DNA of 64,000 nt from Arenimonas sp. (GTDB taxonomy: Bacteria > Pseudomonadota > Alphaproteobacteria > Rhizobiales > Rhizobiaceae): the NCBI GenBank assembly GCA_019459145.1, contig JAIBEK010000032.1, forward strand, positions 1-64,000, read 5' to 3'. Below, in pieces: positions 8,675-17,243 of this stretch. How positions within the stretch are numbered: the first letter of the stretch is position 1; each line of letters opens with the position of its first letter. The position numbers were made by a program, and so were the translations under genes. The notes under the pieces were generated by a model. The model made no database searches. It saw only the letters and a list, made by a program, of their open reading frames with translations, and was not told where the DNA came from.

Positions 8675-8799
8675 GCAGACCAGCCTAAACACACCGGGAC
8701 GGTCATACCACGATCCATAAGTATCGGTTTCGCGCCATAAACCTCGCTGCTATTCTCCACTTTAAGATGTGTCAGGAGGATTGGGAGGTCATTCCGACG

Positions 8800-9987
8800 A
8801 TGTCGATTCCGCGGCTTGCGCTTGCCATTTTTTGGGCTGCCTTGATGTCAACGCAGACCGCGTCGGCCGAGGAGGTGAAGACCGCCGTCCTGCGCGTCGA
8901 TCTTGCAAAGCTGCCGCCTATCTCGCGGCTGGACGTTGCTCCCGCCGATCTCGGTTTCGCCGGGGCGACGCTTGGCAACGAGGACAACCGCACCACCGGC
9001 GCGTTTACCGGCATGGACTATCAGTTGACCACCAAGGCTGTTCCGCCGGACCAGGCGCTAGCGGCGCTGGATGAGTTCAAGGCCGCCGGCATCCGGCTGG
9101 TCGCGGTCATTGCCGATGGCGAAACGCTGAAGGCGCTGGCCGATCGGGCCGGACCCGACGTGCTGATCCTCAACGCCGGTGCGCGCGACGAGGCGCTGCG
9201 CGATGCGGAGTGCCGGGCGAATGTCCTGCATGTCGCGCCGAGCCGGCAGATGATCACCGACAGCGTCGTTCAATTCCTGATGTGGAAGAAATGGTCGCGC
9301 ATTTTGCTGGTGCATGGCTCGCATCCCGAAGACAGGCTGCTGGCCGACAGTTACCGCAAGTCGGCGACGAAATTCGGCGCGAAGATCGTCGAGGAACGTG
9401 AGTTTGTCGACACCGGCGGGGCGCGGCGTACCGATACCGGCCATGTCCTGGTGCAGAAGCAGATCCCGGTCTTCATGCAGGAGGCCGAGGAGCATGACGT
9501 GACCGTCGCGGCCGACGAGACCGATGTTTTTGCCGCCTATCTGCCCTACCATTCCTGGGATCCGCGTCCTGTCGCGGGATCGGCCGGCCTGATGCCGCTG
9601 ACCTGGCACCAGGCGCATGAATCCTGGGGTGCGACGCAATTCCAGCGCCGCTTCGAGAAGCTGACGGGCCGCGGCGCGCGGGACGAGGATTATCAGGCCT
9701 GGCTCGCCATGCGGGTGATCGGCGAGGCCGTAACGCGGGCGGGCAAGGGCGATGCCGGAATGATCCGGTCCTTCCTGCTGTCGAAGGATTTCGAGATCGC
9801 CGCCTTCAAGGGGCAGAAGCTGACGTTCCGCCCGTGGAACGGCCAGTTGCGCCAGCCGATCCTGCTCGGCGATGGCCGCATCACCGTCTCCGTCTCGCCG
9901 CAGGACGGCTATCTGCACCAGTATTCGCCGCTCGACACACTGGGCACGGATGCGCCCGAAACCGCCTGCCGCGCCTTTGGAGGATAG
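8800..9987 (+). CDS. substrate-binding protein of the PQQ-dependent alcohol dehydrogenase ABC system (PedA1/LutA-like)
   Basis: Secreted protein of 395 aa, signal peptide ending near ASA-EEV, with the fold of branched-chain-amino-acid-type binding proteins but diverged (LVAVIADGETLKAL, AAYLPYHSWDPRPVAG). This type belongs to the PQQ-dependent alcohol dehydrogenase ABC system. In Pseudomonas putida (PedA1A2BC) and Methylorubrum (Lut) related transporters support lanthanide-dependent growth. ATG 8800 gives the signal peptide; an in-frame ATG at 8767 adds a non-hydrophobic leader and is less likely. First gene of a long operon that ends with PedB/PedC-like genes. Lanthanide or lanthanide-chelate binding is inferred. 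Confidence 0.82.
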   Translation: MSIPRLALAIFWAALMSTQTASAEEVKTAVLRVDLAKLPPISRLDVAPADLGFAGATLGNEDNRTTGAFTGMDYQLTTKAVPPDQALAALDEFKAAGIRLVAVIADGETLKALADRAGPDVLILNAGARDEALRDAECRANVLHVAPSRQMITDSVVQFLMWKKWSRILLVHGSHPEDRLLADSYRKSATKFGAKIVEEREFVDTGGARRTDTGHVLVQKQIPVFMQEAEEHDVTVAADETDVFAAYLPYHSWDPRPVAGSAGLMPLTWHQAHESWGATQFQRRFEKLTGRGARDEDYQAWLAMRVIGEAVTRAGKGDAGMIRSFLLSKDFEIAAFKGQKLTFRPWNGQLRQPILLGDGRITVSVSPQDGYLHQYSPLDTLGTDAPETACRAFGG

Positions 9988-9988
9988 A

Positions 9989-10963
9989 ATGCTGAAATAC
10001 GCCTGGATGATCCTGCCCGCCGCCATTCTGGCAAGCGAGCCCGCGCTCGCCAACAAGGTGTTCGTCACCAATGAGCGGGGCAATACGGTGACCGTTCTCG
10101 ACAGCAAGACCTGGGAGAAGATCGCCGAGTTCCCCGCCGGCAACCGGCCGCGCGGAATCACCATCAGCCCCGACGGCAAGGAGCTCTATGTCTGCGCTTC
10201 GGACGACGACACCGTTCGCGTGTTCGACCCGGAAACCTACAAGGAGATCCGCACCCTGCCGTCGGGTCCGGACCCCGAACTCTTTGCGCTCAATCCTTCC
10301 GGTAATCCGCTCTATGTCGCGAACGAGGACGACAATCTGGTGACCGTCGTCGACGTCAAGACCTTTCAAGTCCTGGCGGAAATCCCGGTCGGGGTCGAGC
10401 CCGAGGGTGTTGCCGTCAGTCCTGACGCCAAGACGCTGATCAATACGTCCGAAACCACCAACATGGCGCATTTCATCGATACATCGACCTATGAGATCGT
10501 CCACAATGTCCTGGTCGACCAGAGGCCGCGCTATGCGGAGTTTACCGCCGACGGCAAGAAGCTCTATGTCAGTGCGGAGATCGGCGGCACCGTCTCGGTC
10601 ATCAATCTCGGCACGGAGGCGCCGAAGGTCGACAAGAAGATCACCTTCGCGGTGCCAGGCGTTCTGCCGGAATGGTTGCAGCCCGTCGGGGTGAAGGCGA
10701 CTAGCGACGGCTCGCGGGTCTTCGTCGCGCTCGGGCCGGCCAATCGCGTTGCGATGATCGACGGCAAGACCGACGAGGTTCTCGATTATCTACTCGTCGG
10801 CCAGCGGGTCTGGCAGATGGCTTTCACGCCGGGTGAGGAGTTTCTCATCGTCACCAACGGCAATTCCAACGACGTCAGCATTATCGACGTGAAGGCCGAA
10901 AAGGTCATTCGTTCCGTTCCCGTCGGCGAACAGCCCTGGGGGGTGGTCGTTGCGCCGAACTGA
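9989..10963 (+). CDS. PQQ-dependent catabolism-associated beta-propeller protein (PedA2-like)
   Basis: Secreted protein of 324 aa, signal peptide ending near ALA-NKV, made of YVTN-type repeats (KVFVTNERGNTVTVLDS, LYVANEDDNLVTVVDV, FLIVTNGNSNDVSIID). It starts one base after the stop of the binding protein behind GGAGGATAG, so it is clearly co-translated. Several acidic loop clusters (CASDDDTVRVFD, NEDDN) would suit metal binding. Related propellers accompany Ped/Lut transporters. Whether it acts as a second binding component or as a periplasmic carrier is not known. Confidence 0.85.
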   Translation: MLKYAWMILPAAILASEPALANKVFVTNERGNTVTVLDSKTWEKIAEFPAGNRPRGITISPDGKELYVCASDDDTVRVFDPETYKEIRTLPSGPDPELFALNPSGNPLYVANEDDNLVTVVDVKTFQVLAEIPVGVEPEGVAVSPDAKTLINTSETTNMAHFIDTSTYEIVHNVLVDQRPRYAEFTADGKKLYVSAEIGGTVSVINLGTEAPKVDKKITFAVPGVLPEWLQPVGVKATSDGSRVFVALGPANRVAMIDGKTDEVLDYLLVGQRVWQMAFTPGEEFLIVTNGNSNDVSIIDVKAEKVIRSVPVGEQPWGVVVAPN

Positions 10964-11000
10964 CCATTTGCCGAGCAGAACAATATTGGGAGGATATTCG

Positions 11001-11456
11001 ATGCGCAGATTTCTTATCGCGGCTTTCGCCGCACTGGTCACTTCGACCGTCACCCTGGCTCCGGCTGCGGCGGCACCGCTGTGCGACAAGCTCGGCTTTG
11101 CCGGGCTTCTCGCCAAATGCAATCGCGGCGAGCCGATCGAGATCACGCTCGCCTCTGGCCAGCCGCTCGGCAAGGGCGACGTGGCGCTGCAATCCGGCGC
11201 CTATTACGAGATGAAGATCACGGCGGACGGTTCGGCCGAGCTTGCGATCACCGGTGCTCCGTTCTTCCGGGCGATCTGGATGAACGAGATCGTCATCAAC
11301 GGGATCGAGGTTCGTCCCATGGCGATCGACAGCCTGGAGTTCGACCAGGCGGGCGTGGCGACTTTGTCGTTCATCGCCATCAAGCCGGGCTCCTATGAGG
11401 TTCGCATTCCGAATACCACGAGCGACAGCCAGAAGATCACGATTTCCATTCAGTAA
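11001..11456 (+). CDS. small secreted protein of unknown function in the PQQ/ABC operon
   Basis: Protein of 151 aa with a signal peptide ending near AAA-APL and a ribosome site GGGAGGA. The mature part has two cysteines close to the start (LCDKLGFAGLLAKC) and then a predicted all-beta region (YYEMKITADGSAELAI, SYEVRIPNTTSDSQ) reminiscent of a cupredoxin-like sandwich, but no His/Cys/Met copper-ligand set. I do not recognise the family. Position between the propeller and the PepSY-like protein suggests a periplasmic accessory of the transporter. Confidence 0.75.
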   Translation: MRRFLIAAFAALVTSTVTLAPAAAAPLCDKLGFAGLLAKCNRGEPIEITLASGQPLGKGDVALQSGAYYEMKITADGSAELAITGAPFFRAIWMNEIVINGIEVRPMAIDSLEFDQAGVATLSFIAIKPGSYEVRIPNTTSDSQKITISIQ

Positions 11457-11483
11457 GCCAGCTTCGACAGAAGGATGAAGACG

Positions 11484-11741
11484 ATGAAGAACAAAGCGAT
11501 GAAGACCATAATCGTTGCCGGATTTCTGGCGCTGCCCGCCGCCGCCGGGGCGCAGGAAGTTGCAGCCGAGAAGGTGACGGCGATCCAGGCCATGTTGAAG
11601 ACCATGCAGTGCGAAGTCGATCCGGCCAATATCGAGGCCGATGGCGATGGTTTCGAACTCGATGATGTCTTCTGCGCCGACGGTCAGTATGACATGGATC
11701 TGAAGGCCGACTTGACTGTGGCGGAGAAACGCAAGGAATAG
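11484..11741 (+). CDS. small acidic secreted protein, PepSY-like
   Basis: Secreted protein of 85 aa. GAAGGA eight bases upstream favours ATG 11484 (alternatives are ATG 11475 and 11499). After a signal peptide ending near AGA-QEV comes one short domain with the PepSY pattern: a helix, a strand with DGDGFELDDVFCADGQ, then a strand ending in charged residues. Two cysteines could pair. About one quarter of the mature protein is Asp or Glu, fitting hard-metal binding. A PepSY protein that binds lanthanides (LanPepsy) is known from Methylobacillus. The match here is by pattern only. Confidence 0.68.
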   Translation: MKNKAMKTIIVAGFLALPAAAGAQEVAAEKVTAIQAMLKTMQCEVDPANIEADGDGFELDDVFCADGQYDMDLKADLTVAEKRKE

Positions 11742-11830
11742 GCGAGACATTCGCCGCCGGGCGGACGAATCGCTTAGAGATCGGCCAGACAAGAGCCAGG
11801 AAGGCGCGGTTAGCCGCGGGAGGATGCGCG

Positions 11831-12802
11831 ATGGGTAAACTTGGACGTTTCTTGGTTGCGGGCTTGTTGGCGCTCGGCCTTTCACCGGCCATGGCCGAGG
11901 ATCTGCCGAAGGTGCGGGCGGCCATGTTGGCGTCCGGCACGGTTAACTGGGAAATCACCACCATCAAGTCAAACGGGCTCGACAAGACGAACGGGTTCGA
12001 ACTGGCTGTCCAGGACTATGCCGACAATGGCGCGACGCGGGTCGCCTTCGAGGGCGGCGAGGCCGACACCATGGTCGCCGACTGGATCTGGGTCGCCTAT
12101 CAGCGGGCCGCCGGCAAGGATTATGTCTTCATCCCCTATTCGCGCGCGGTGGGCGGGCTCGTCGTCAAGAATGACAGCCCGGTCAAGGCGCTTGCCGACC
12201 TGAAGGGACAGAAGATCGGCATTGCCGGAGGGCCGCTCGACAAGAGCTGGCTGATCCTTCGTGCCTATGCGACGAGGAAGCACGGCATGGATCTCGCCAA
12301 GGAGACGGAACAGGTGTTCGCCGCGCCGCCGCTGATCTTCAAGTCGGCCTTGTCCGGAGAGACCGCGGCGGCAATCAATTTCTGGCATTTTCTCGCCAAG
12401 ATGAAGGCCCAGGGCATGCGGGATCTGGTGACCGTCGCAGACGCGGCGACCGAACTGGGGCTGGACCCCGATACCCCGCTGCTGGGCTATGTGCTGAAGG
12501 GCGAGTTCGTCAAGGCGCATCCCGAGGTGGCGCAAGGGCTCTACAAGGCTTCGGTGGCGGCCAAGGAATTGCTGCGCAGCGACGACAAGGCCTGGGAGGG
12601 CCTGCGCAGCATGATGAACGCGGCGGACGACGCCGAGTTCGTTGCCTTGCGCGATGGGTATCGCGCCGGAATCCCGAGCGGCAAGCCGATCGACGAGGCG
12701 GCTGCGGATCGCTTCCTGCGGCTGATGGCCGAACTTGGTGGCGAGGAACTCGTCGGCAAGGCGACGACGCTTCCGAAGGGAGTATTCCTGCATCTTGAGT
12801 GA
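11831..12802 (+). CDS. NitT/TauT-type ABC substrate-binding protein
   Basis: Secreted binding protein of 323 aa, signal peptide ending near AMA-EDL, of the family that serves nitrate, taurine, sulfonates and thiamine precursors. Typical features are VKALADLKGQKIGIAGG near residue 120 and the acidic site EGGEADTMVADW. Ribosome site GGGAGGA. It opens a three-gene importer set whose genes overlap. The family spans many anions and heterocycles, so the substrate cannot be read from sequence. Its place inside a PQQ/lanthanide operon suggests a cofactor, chelator or C1-related ligand. Confidence 0.85.
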   Translation: MGKLGRFLVAGLLALGLSPAMAEDLPKVRAAMLASGTVNWEITTIKSNGLDKTNGFELAVQDYADNGATRVAFEGGEADTMVADWIWVAYQRAAGKDYVFIPYSRAVGGLVVKNDSPVKALADLKGQKIGIAGGPLDKSWLILRAYATRKHGMDLAKETEQVFAAPPLIFKSALSGETAAAINFWHFLAKMKAQGMRDLVTVADAATELGLDPDTPLLGYVLKGEFVKAHPEVAQGLYKASVAAKELLRSDDKAWEGLRSMMNAADDAEFVALRDGYRAGIPSGKPIDEAAADRFLRLMAELGGEELVGKATTLPKGVFLHLE

Positions 12803-13556
12803 ATTCGCCCGCCATCCGTCGACCGTTCGCGCGCTGTCGCTTGGCCTGCTGCTGCTGGTCTGGATCGGTGCGGCGGCGCTGACGGCGGATGAAAGCATCC
12901 TGCCGCAGCCATGGACGCTCGGCGAACCCTTTGCCCGCGCGGCCGGGTCCGGCGCTCTGCCCTATCATCTTGCCATGACGCTCGGGCGCGTAGTGATGGC
13001 CTTCGTGCCGGCCATGGCGATCGGCGTGGCGCTGGGCTTCCTGATGGGGCGTTATCCCTCCTTCGACCGCTGGCTCGACCCCTGGCTCGTGGTGTTTCTC
13101 AATCTTCCGGCGCTTGTCCTGATCGTGCTCTGCTATCTGTGGATCGGCCTCAACGAGACGGCGGCGATCATTGCCGTGGTGCTCAACAAGATCCCCAATG
13201 TCGCAACCCTGATCCGGGAGGGTGCCCGCGCGCTCGACCCCAATCTCGATGCCATGGCCAAGGTCTATCGCATGTCCACCATGGCGCGCCTGCGCCATGT
13301 CGTCGTTCCGCAACTCGCGCCCTATATCGCCGGGGCGGCGCGGGCCGGCATCGCGGTGATCTGGAAGATCGTGCTGGTGGTGGAATTCCTCGGCCGCTCC
13401 AGCGGTATCGGCTTTCAGATCCACTTCTATTTCCAGCTGTTCGACGTTGCCATGGTGTTGGTCTATTCGATGACCTTCATCGTCGTCATGCTGATCGTCG
13501 AGGCGCTGATCCTGCAGCCGCTCGAGCGCCGGGCGCGGGCCTGGAGGACGGCATGA
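12795..13556 (+). CDS. NitT/TauT-type ABC transporter permease
   Basis: Inner-membrane permease of about 253 aa with six likely membrane segments and the family EAA-type loop (REGARALDPNLDAMAKVYR). The start is uncertain: TTG 12795 overlaps the end of the binding-protein gene by eight bases and is placed about 11 bases after GGGAG. The next in-frame ATG (12975) would remove the first membrane segment. The stop overlaps the ATG of the ATPase gene (ATGA). Works with the genes on either side. Confidence 0.87.
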   Translation: MSEFARHPSTVRALSLGLLLLVWIGAAALTADESILPQPWTLGEPFARAAGSGALPYHLAMTLGRVVMAFVPAMAIGVALGFLMGRYPSFDRWLDPWLVVFLNLPALVLIVLCYLWIGLNETAAIIAVVLNKIPNVATLIREGARALDPNLDAMAKVYRMSTMARLRHVVVPQLAPYIAGAARAGIAVIWKIVLVVEFLGRSSGIGFQIHFYFQLFDVAMVLVYSMTFIVVMLIVEALILQPLERRARAWRTA

Positions 13557-14182
13557 TCAAGATCGACGTCGAACGCAAGGCATTCGGCGAGGCGGAGGTG
13601 TTGCGCGATATCCGTTTCGAGGTGGCCGACGGCGAGACGGTTGCGATCCTCGGGGCTTCGGGGATCGGCAAGTCGACGCTGCTCCGGTTGATCGCCGGCA
13701 TTGACGAGGCCTTCGAGGGTGAGATCGTTCGGCCGTCGAACATTGCCATGGTCTTTCAGGAGCCGGTACTCCTGCCCTGGCGCAGCGTGTTGCAGAACCT
13801 GACGCTGGTGCATCCCTCGCTTGGGAATCAGGCAGCCCGTGACGCACTCGAGCGCATCGGCATCGCCGACAAGGCCGGGCTTTTCCCCGGCCAGCTGTCT
13901 CTCGGCCAGCAGCGGCGACTGGCGCTGGCGCGGGCCTTTGCCGGGCGTCCCGAGCTTCTTGTCATGGATGAGCCCTATGTCTCGCTCGATCCGCAGACGG
14001 CGGGGGAAATGCTGGAGCTGACCGAGGCGCTGATCGCGGAGAGCCGGCCGACGGTCATTCTCGTCACTCATTCCGAGGCCGAGGCAAAACGGTTGGCGCA
14101 ACGCTGCCTGCGGCTTGCTGGCCGGCCGGCGACCCTCTCCGGGGCAACGCTGCCCCTCGCTCCGGTGGAGGCAAAGTCATGA
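13553..14182 (+). CDS. NitT/TauT-type ABC transporter ATP-binding protein
   Basis: Cytosolic ATPase of 209 aa, short for the family (usually about 250-260). Walker A GASGIGKST, Q-loop VFQEPVLLPW, signature LSLGQQRR (a variant of LSGGQ), Walker B LLVMDEPYVSLD and switch His in ILVTHSEAE are all visible. It starts and ends with ATGA overlaps, so permease, this ATPase and the next ATPase are tightly coupled. Completes the embedded importer. Confidence 0.9.
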   Translation: MIKIDVERKAFGEAEVLRDIRFEVADGETVAILGASGIGKSTLLRLIAGIDEAFEGEIVRPSNIAMVFQEPVLLPWRSVLQNLTLVHPSLGNQAARDALERIGIADKAGLFPGQLSLGQQRRLALARAFAGRPELLVMDEPYVSLDPQTAGEMLELTEALIAESRPTVILVTHSEAEAKRLAQRCLRLAGRPATLSGATLPLAPVEAKS

Positions 14183-14907
14183 ACGGCCTCGGGGTCAGCC
14201 ATGTCGGCTTTCGCTACGGAAAGCGCAAGGCGCTGGACGGTGTCTCGTTCAACGTCGAGCCCGGCCGCTTCTGTGCGTTGCTCGGCCCGAACGGCGCGGG
14301 CAAGTCGACGCTCTTTGCCCTGTTGACCCGGCTGATCGTCGCGGAGGAGGGAACGATCCGTGTCGCCGGCTTCGACATGGCCCGCTCGCCGCGCGCGGCG
14401 CTCGCCCGAATTGGCGTCGTCTTCCAGCAGCCGACGCTCGATCTCGACATGACGGTTCGCCGCAACCTGCGCTACTTCGCCGGGTTGCACGGACTGTCCG
14501 GCCGTTCCGCAGCGATCGCCATTGATCGGGCGCTCACGCAGCTCGGCATGGCCGAGCGCGCCGACGAACTGGTGCGCGCGCTGAACGGAGGACACCGCAG
14601 GCGCATGGAGATCGCTCGCGCCCTGGTTCATCAGCCGGAGATCCTGCTGCTGGACGAGGCCACGGTCGGGCTCGATGCGGCTTCACGCCAGGCGATTACC
14701 GACCATGTGCACCAGCTGGCCGTAAGCGGGCTTGCCGTGCTCTGGGCGACACATCTGGTCGACGAAATCGAAATGTCGGACCAGGTGGTGGTGCTGCATC
14801 GCGGCCGCGTGTTGAGCAACGGACCGGCGGCCGAGCTGGCTGGCGACGGCAGTCTGGCCAAGGCCTTCCTCGCCATGACGGCCGAAAATGCGGAGGCTGT
14901 TGCATGA
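14179..14907 (+). CDS. pedB: ABC transporter ATP-binding protein, PQQ alcohol dehydrogenase system (PedB/LutE-like)
   Basis: ATPase of 242 aa of the CcmA/NodI-like type: Walker A GPNGAGKST, Q-loop FQQPTLDLDM, Walker B LLLDEATVGLD and switch His in WATHLVDE. The signature is LNGGHRRR, which departs from LSGGQ but is seen in this PQQ-associated subgroup. It overlaps the preceding ATPase gene by ATGA and the permease gene likewise. Partner of the PedC-like permease. In P. putida the Ped system is needed for growth that depends on low lanthanide. Confidence 0.85.
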   Translation: MNGLGVSHVGFRYGKRKALDGVSFNVEPGRFCALLGPNGAGKSTLFALLTRLIVAEEGTIRVAGFDMARSPRAALARIGVVFQQPTLDLDMTVRRNLRYFAGLHGLSGRSAAIAIDRALTQLGMAERADELVRALNGGHRRRMEIARALVHQPEILLLDEATVGLDAASRQAITDHVHQLAVSGLAVLWATHLVDEIEMSDQVVVLHRGRVLSNGPAAELAGDGSLAKAFLAMTAENAEAVA

Positions 14908-15698
14908 AAGCCTGGCTGACCGCGCTGTTCGCCATCATCACCCGCGAGAACCTGCGTTTCGTTCGGCAGCGTGGACGCTTTCTCGCCGCCCTGGTTCGCC
15001 CGCTCGTCTGGCTCATCGTCTTCGCCGCCGGCTTTCGCGCCGCGCTCGGCGTATCGATCATTCCGCCCTACCAGACCTATATCACGTACGAGGTCTATAT
15101 CCTGCCGGGGCTATGCGGCATGATCCAGCTGTTCAACGGCATGCAGTCGTCCTTGTCGCTGGTCTATGACCAGGAAATGGGCTCGATGCGGCTGCTGCTG
15201 ACCTCGCCGCTGCCGCGCTGGTGGCTGCTTTTCTCCAAGCTGCTCGCCGGGGTCATCGTGTCGATCGTCCAGGTCATGGTGTTCCTGGGCCTCGCCGCGC
15301 TGACCGGCATCGACCTTCCGCCGCTCGGCTACCTGGCGGTGCTGCCGGCGCTTCTCCTGAGCGGCCTGATGCTCGGAGCGTTCGGCCTGGTGATCTCGTC
15401 GACCATTCGACAGCTGGAGAATTTCGCCGGCGTGATGAATTTCGTCATCTTCCCGATGTTCTTCCTGTCGTCGGCGCTCTATCCACTTTGGAAGATGGCC
15501 GAAAGCTCGCCGCTGCTGCGCGACATCTGCGCCTACAATCCCTTCACCTATGCCGTCGAGCTGATCCGCTTCGCGCTTTATGGGCAGCTCAACCTCGAGG
15601 CGCTCGCCTGGGTTTCCGCCTGCTTCGTCGTTTTCATGCTGGCGGCGGTGTGGGGCTATGATCCGGCCCGCGCCATGCTGCGCGCGCGCGGCCGGTAG
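14904..15698 (+). CDS. pedC: ABC-2 type permease, PQQ alcohol dehydrogenase system (PedC/LutF-like)
   Basis: Inner-membrane protein of 264 aa with six likely membrane segments and the ABC-2 layout: a hydrophobic start after a basic N-terminus (FVRQRGRFLAALVRP), the central YDQEMGSMRLLLTSPLPR cytosolic loop, and FFLSSALYPLWKM before the last segments. ABC-2 permeases are usually exporters, yet the Ped/Lut members are tied to lanthanide acquisition, so direction is unresolved. Last gene of the operon; gfa follows after 137 bases with its own ribosome site. Confidence 0.87.
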   Translation: MKAWLTALFAIITRENLRFVRQRGRFLAALVRPLVWLIVFAAGFRAALGVSIIPPYQTYITYEVYILPGLCGMIQLFNGMQSSLSLVYDQEMGSMRLLLTSPLPRWWLLFSKLLAGVIVSIVQVMVFLGLAALTGIDLPPLGYLAVLPALLLSGLMLGAFGLVISSTIRQLENFAGVMNFVIFPMFFLSSALYPLWKMAESSPLLRDICAYNPFTYAVELIRFALYGQLNLEALAWVSACFVVFMLAAVWGYDPARAMLRARGR

Positions 15699-15835
15699 CC
15701 GGCGGCTTACGCTCCCTACTGCCGCATCCGCGCCGAAAACCGCCACTTTCCGCTATGTTGCCGATCGCCTGATTTGCTCCGATCCTGTCCTCGACTGCGA
15801 CGCTCCAGACGTCCAGACTTGAGGAGGAGGGACCC

Positions 15836-16405
15836 ATGATCAAACTGCATCCGGCCATCGACAACGGCTTTCCGCCGGCGACCCCCGGCTTCCACGGCGG
15901 TACGCTCAAATGCAAGTGCGCGAGCAACCCGGTGACCGTCGAAATCAGTTCGCAGACGGCGCACAACCATGCCTGCGGCTGCACCAAGTGCTGGAAGCCG
16001 AAGGGCGCGATCTTCGCGCAGATCGCGGTCGTTTCGCGTGACAACGTTAAGGTGACCTCCGGCGCCGACAAGCTGCAGATCGTCGATCCGAACGCCACGA
16101 TCCAGCGCTATGCCTGCAAGGATTGCGGCACGCACATGTATGGTCGCATCGAAAACACCAAGCATCCGTTCTACGGCCTGGATTTCGTCCATACCGAGCT
16201 CAGCGACGAGACCGGCTGGTCTCCGCCAGAATTCGCCGCTTTCGTCTCGTCGGTCATCGAGAGCGGGGTCAGCCCTGACAAGATGGGCGAAATTCGTGCG
16301 CGCCTCAACGAACTCGGGCTGCCGCCCTATGACGCGCTGTCACCGGCGCTGATGGATGCGATCGCCACCCATGTCGCCAAGCAATCGGGTGCGCTTGCGG
16401 CCTGA
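15836..16405 (+). CDS. gfa: S-(hydroxymethyl)glutathione synthase (glutathione-dependent formaldehyde-activating enzyme)
   Basis: Cytosolic zinc protein of 189 aa that promotes condensation of formaldehyde with glutathione. The zinc-binding cysteines are seen in LKCKCAS, CGCTKCW and the later CKDCGTH. Strong ribosome site GAGGAGG. It supplies the substrate of the dehydrogenase at the window start, so the two ends of the locus belong to one route. Length and motifs match the family fully. Confidence 0.95.
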   Translation: MIKLHPAIDNGFPPATPGFHGGTLKCKCASNPVTVEISSQTAHNHACGCTKCWKPKGAIFAQIAVVSRDNVKVTSGADKLQIVDPNATIQRYACKDCGTHMYGRIENTKHPFYGLDFVHTELSDETGWSPPEFAAFVSSVIESGVSPDKMGEIRARLNELGLPPYDALSPALMDAIATHVAKQSGALAA

Positions 16406-16528
16406 AGACGGCTGGCTGTTCCTCCCCCGAGCCCTGTCCTATCTCCTCCCCCAACGGGAGCGAGAGCGGGCGGGGCTTGAGAGCGACTGGGCCACGGGCC
16501 GGCGAATAGGGGCGGGATAGCATTCAAT

Positions 16529-16568
16529 CACCAAGGCCGCCGATGGTAGATCATCGGCGGCCTTGGTG
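16529..16568. terminator. bidirectional hairpin terminator between gfa and the thioredoxin-like gene
   Basis: A perfect 17-bp stem with a 6-base loop (GTAGAT) lies between convergent genes. It is followed by TTT on the plus strand, so it can end transcription from both sides. No gene was seen in 16406-16660. Confidence 0.8.
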
Positions 16569-16660
16569 TTTCCGGGTGTGTGTGATCGTATGCCGGAGTT
16601 CGGGATCAAGGCCTTCGGCAACCCTCGGTCCGCGGGAGTGAAAGGCCGTCCAGCCTTGCC

Positions 16661-17239
16661 TCAGCGTGTCTGCGCCAGCCAGGACGGATCCTGTTTCCAT
16701 TTGATCGAGCAGCCGATCGCCGAATGCTGCTCTTCGGGTCCCTTGCCGGTCGCGGCGATGCCCACCATGGCATCGAACAGATCGCGCCTCAGATCGGCCG
16801 GGCCGATCTCCTTTCGTGAGGCGTCGAGCCGTCCGCGATATTGCAGTTCCATGCGCTTGTTGAAGCCGAAGAAGTCCGGCGTGCAGACCGCACCATAGGC
16901 TCTGGCGACCCACTGGTCGGCGTCATGCAGATAGGGGAAAGGCAGGGCGTGGTCGGCGGCAAACCGCTTCATGTTGTCGAAACTGTCTTCCGGATAGGCG
17001 GTCGCATCGTTGGAGTTGATGGCGACAAAGCCTATCCCGTGCGCCTCGAGCTCCAGCGCATCGCGCACGATCCGGCCGATGACCGCTTTCACATAGGGGC
17101 AGTGATTGCAGATGAAGGCGACGACGAGACCGTTTTGCCCGGCAAGGTCAAGGATGGAGCGGGCGCGTCCCTCGGTGCTCTGAAGTCGGGCGTCGATGGC
17201 CTTCCAGCCGAAATGGCAAAGCGGCGCGGTGGATGCCAT
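16661..17239 (-). CDS. thioredoxin-fold AhpC/TSA-like protein
   Basis: Cytosolic thioredoxin-like protein of 192 aa. The N-terminal region carries the redox-type motif FICNHCPYVKA (CNHC) near residue 44, followed by NSNDATAYPEDS and CTPDFFGF, as in thiol peroxidase-like proteins of the AhpC/TSA type. No signal peptide. ATG 17239 follows an AAAGGTAA sequence. It is five bases after the cbbE stop, so it is probably the last gene of the cbb operon and may protect or reduce Calvin-cycle enzymes; that role is inferred. Confidence 0.75.
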   Translation of the reverse strand: MASTAPLCHFGWKAIDARLQSTEGRARSILDLAGQNGLVVAFICNHCPYVKAVIGRIVRDALELEAHGIGFVAINSNDATAYPEDSFDNMKRFAADHALPFPYLHDADQWVARAYGAVCTPDFFGFNKRMELQYRGRLDASRKEIGPADLRRDLFDAMVGIAATGKGPEEQHSAIGCSIKWKQDPSWLAQTR

Positions 17240-17243
17240 GGAG

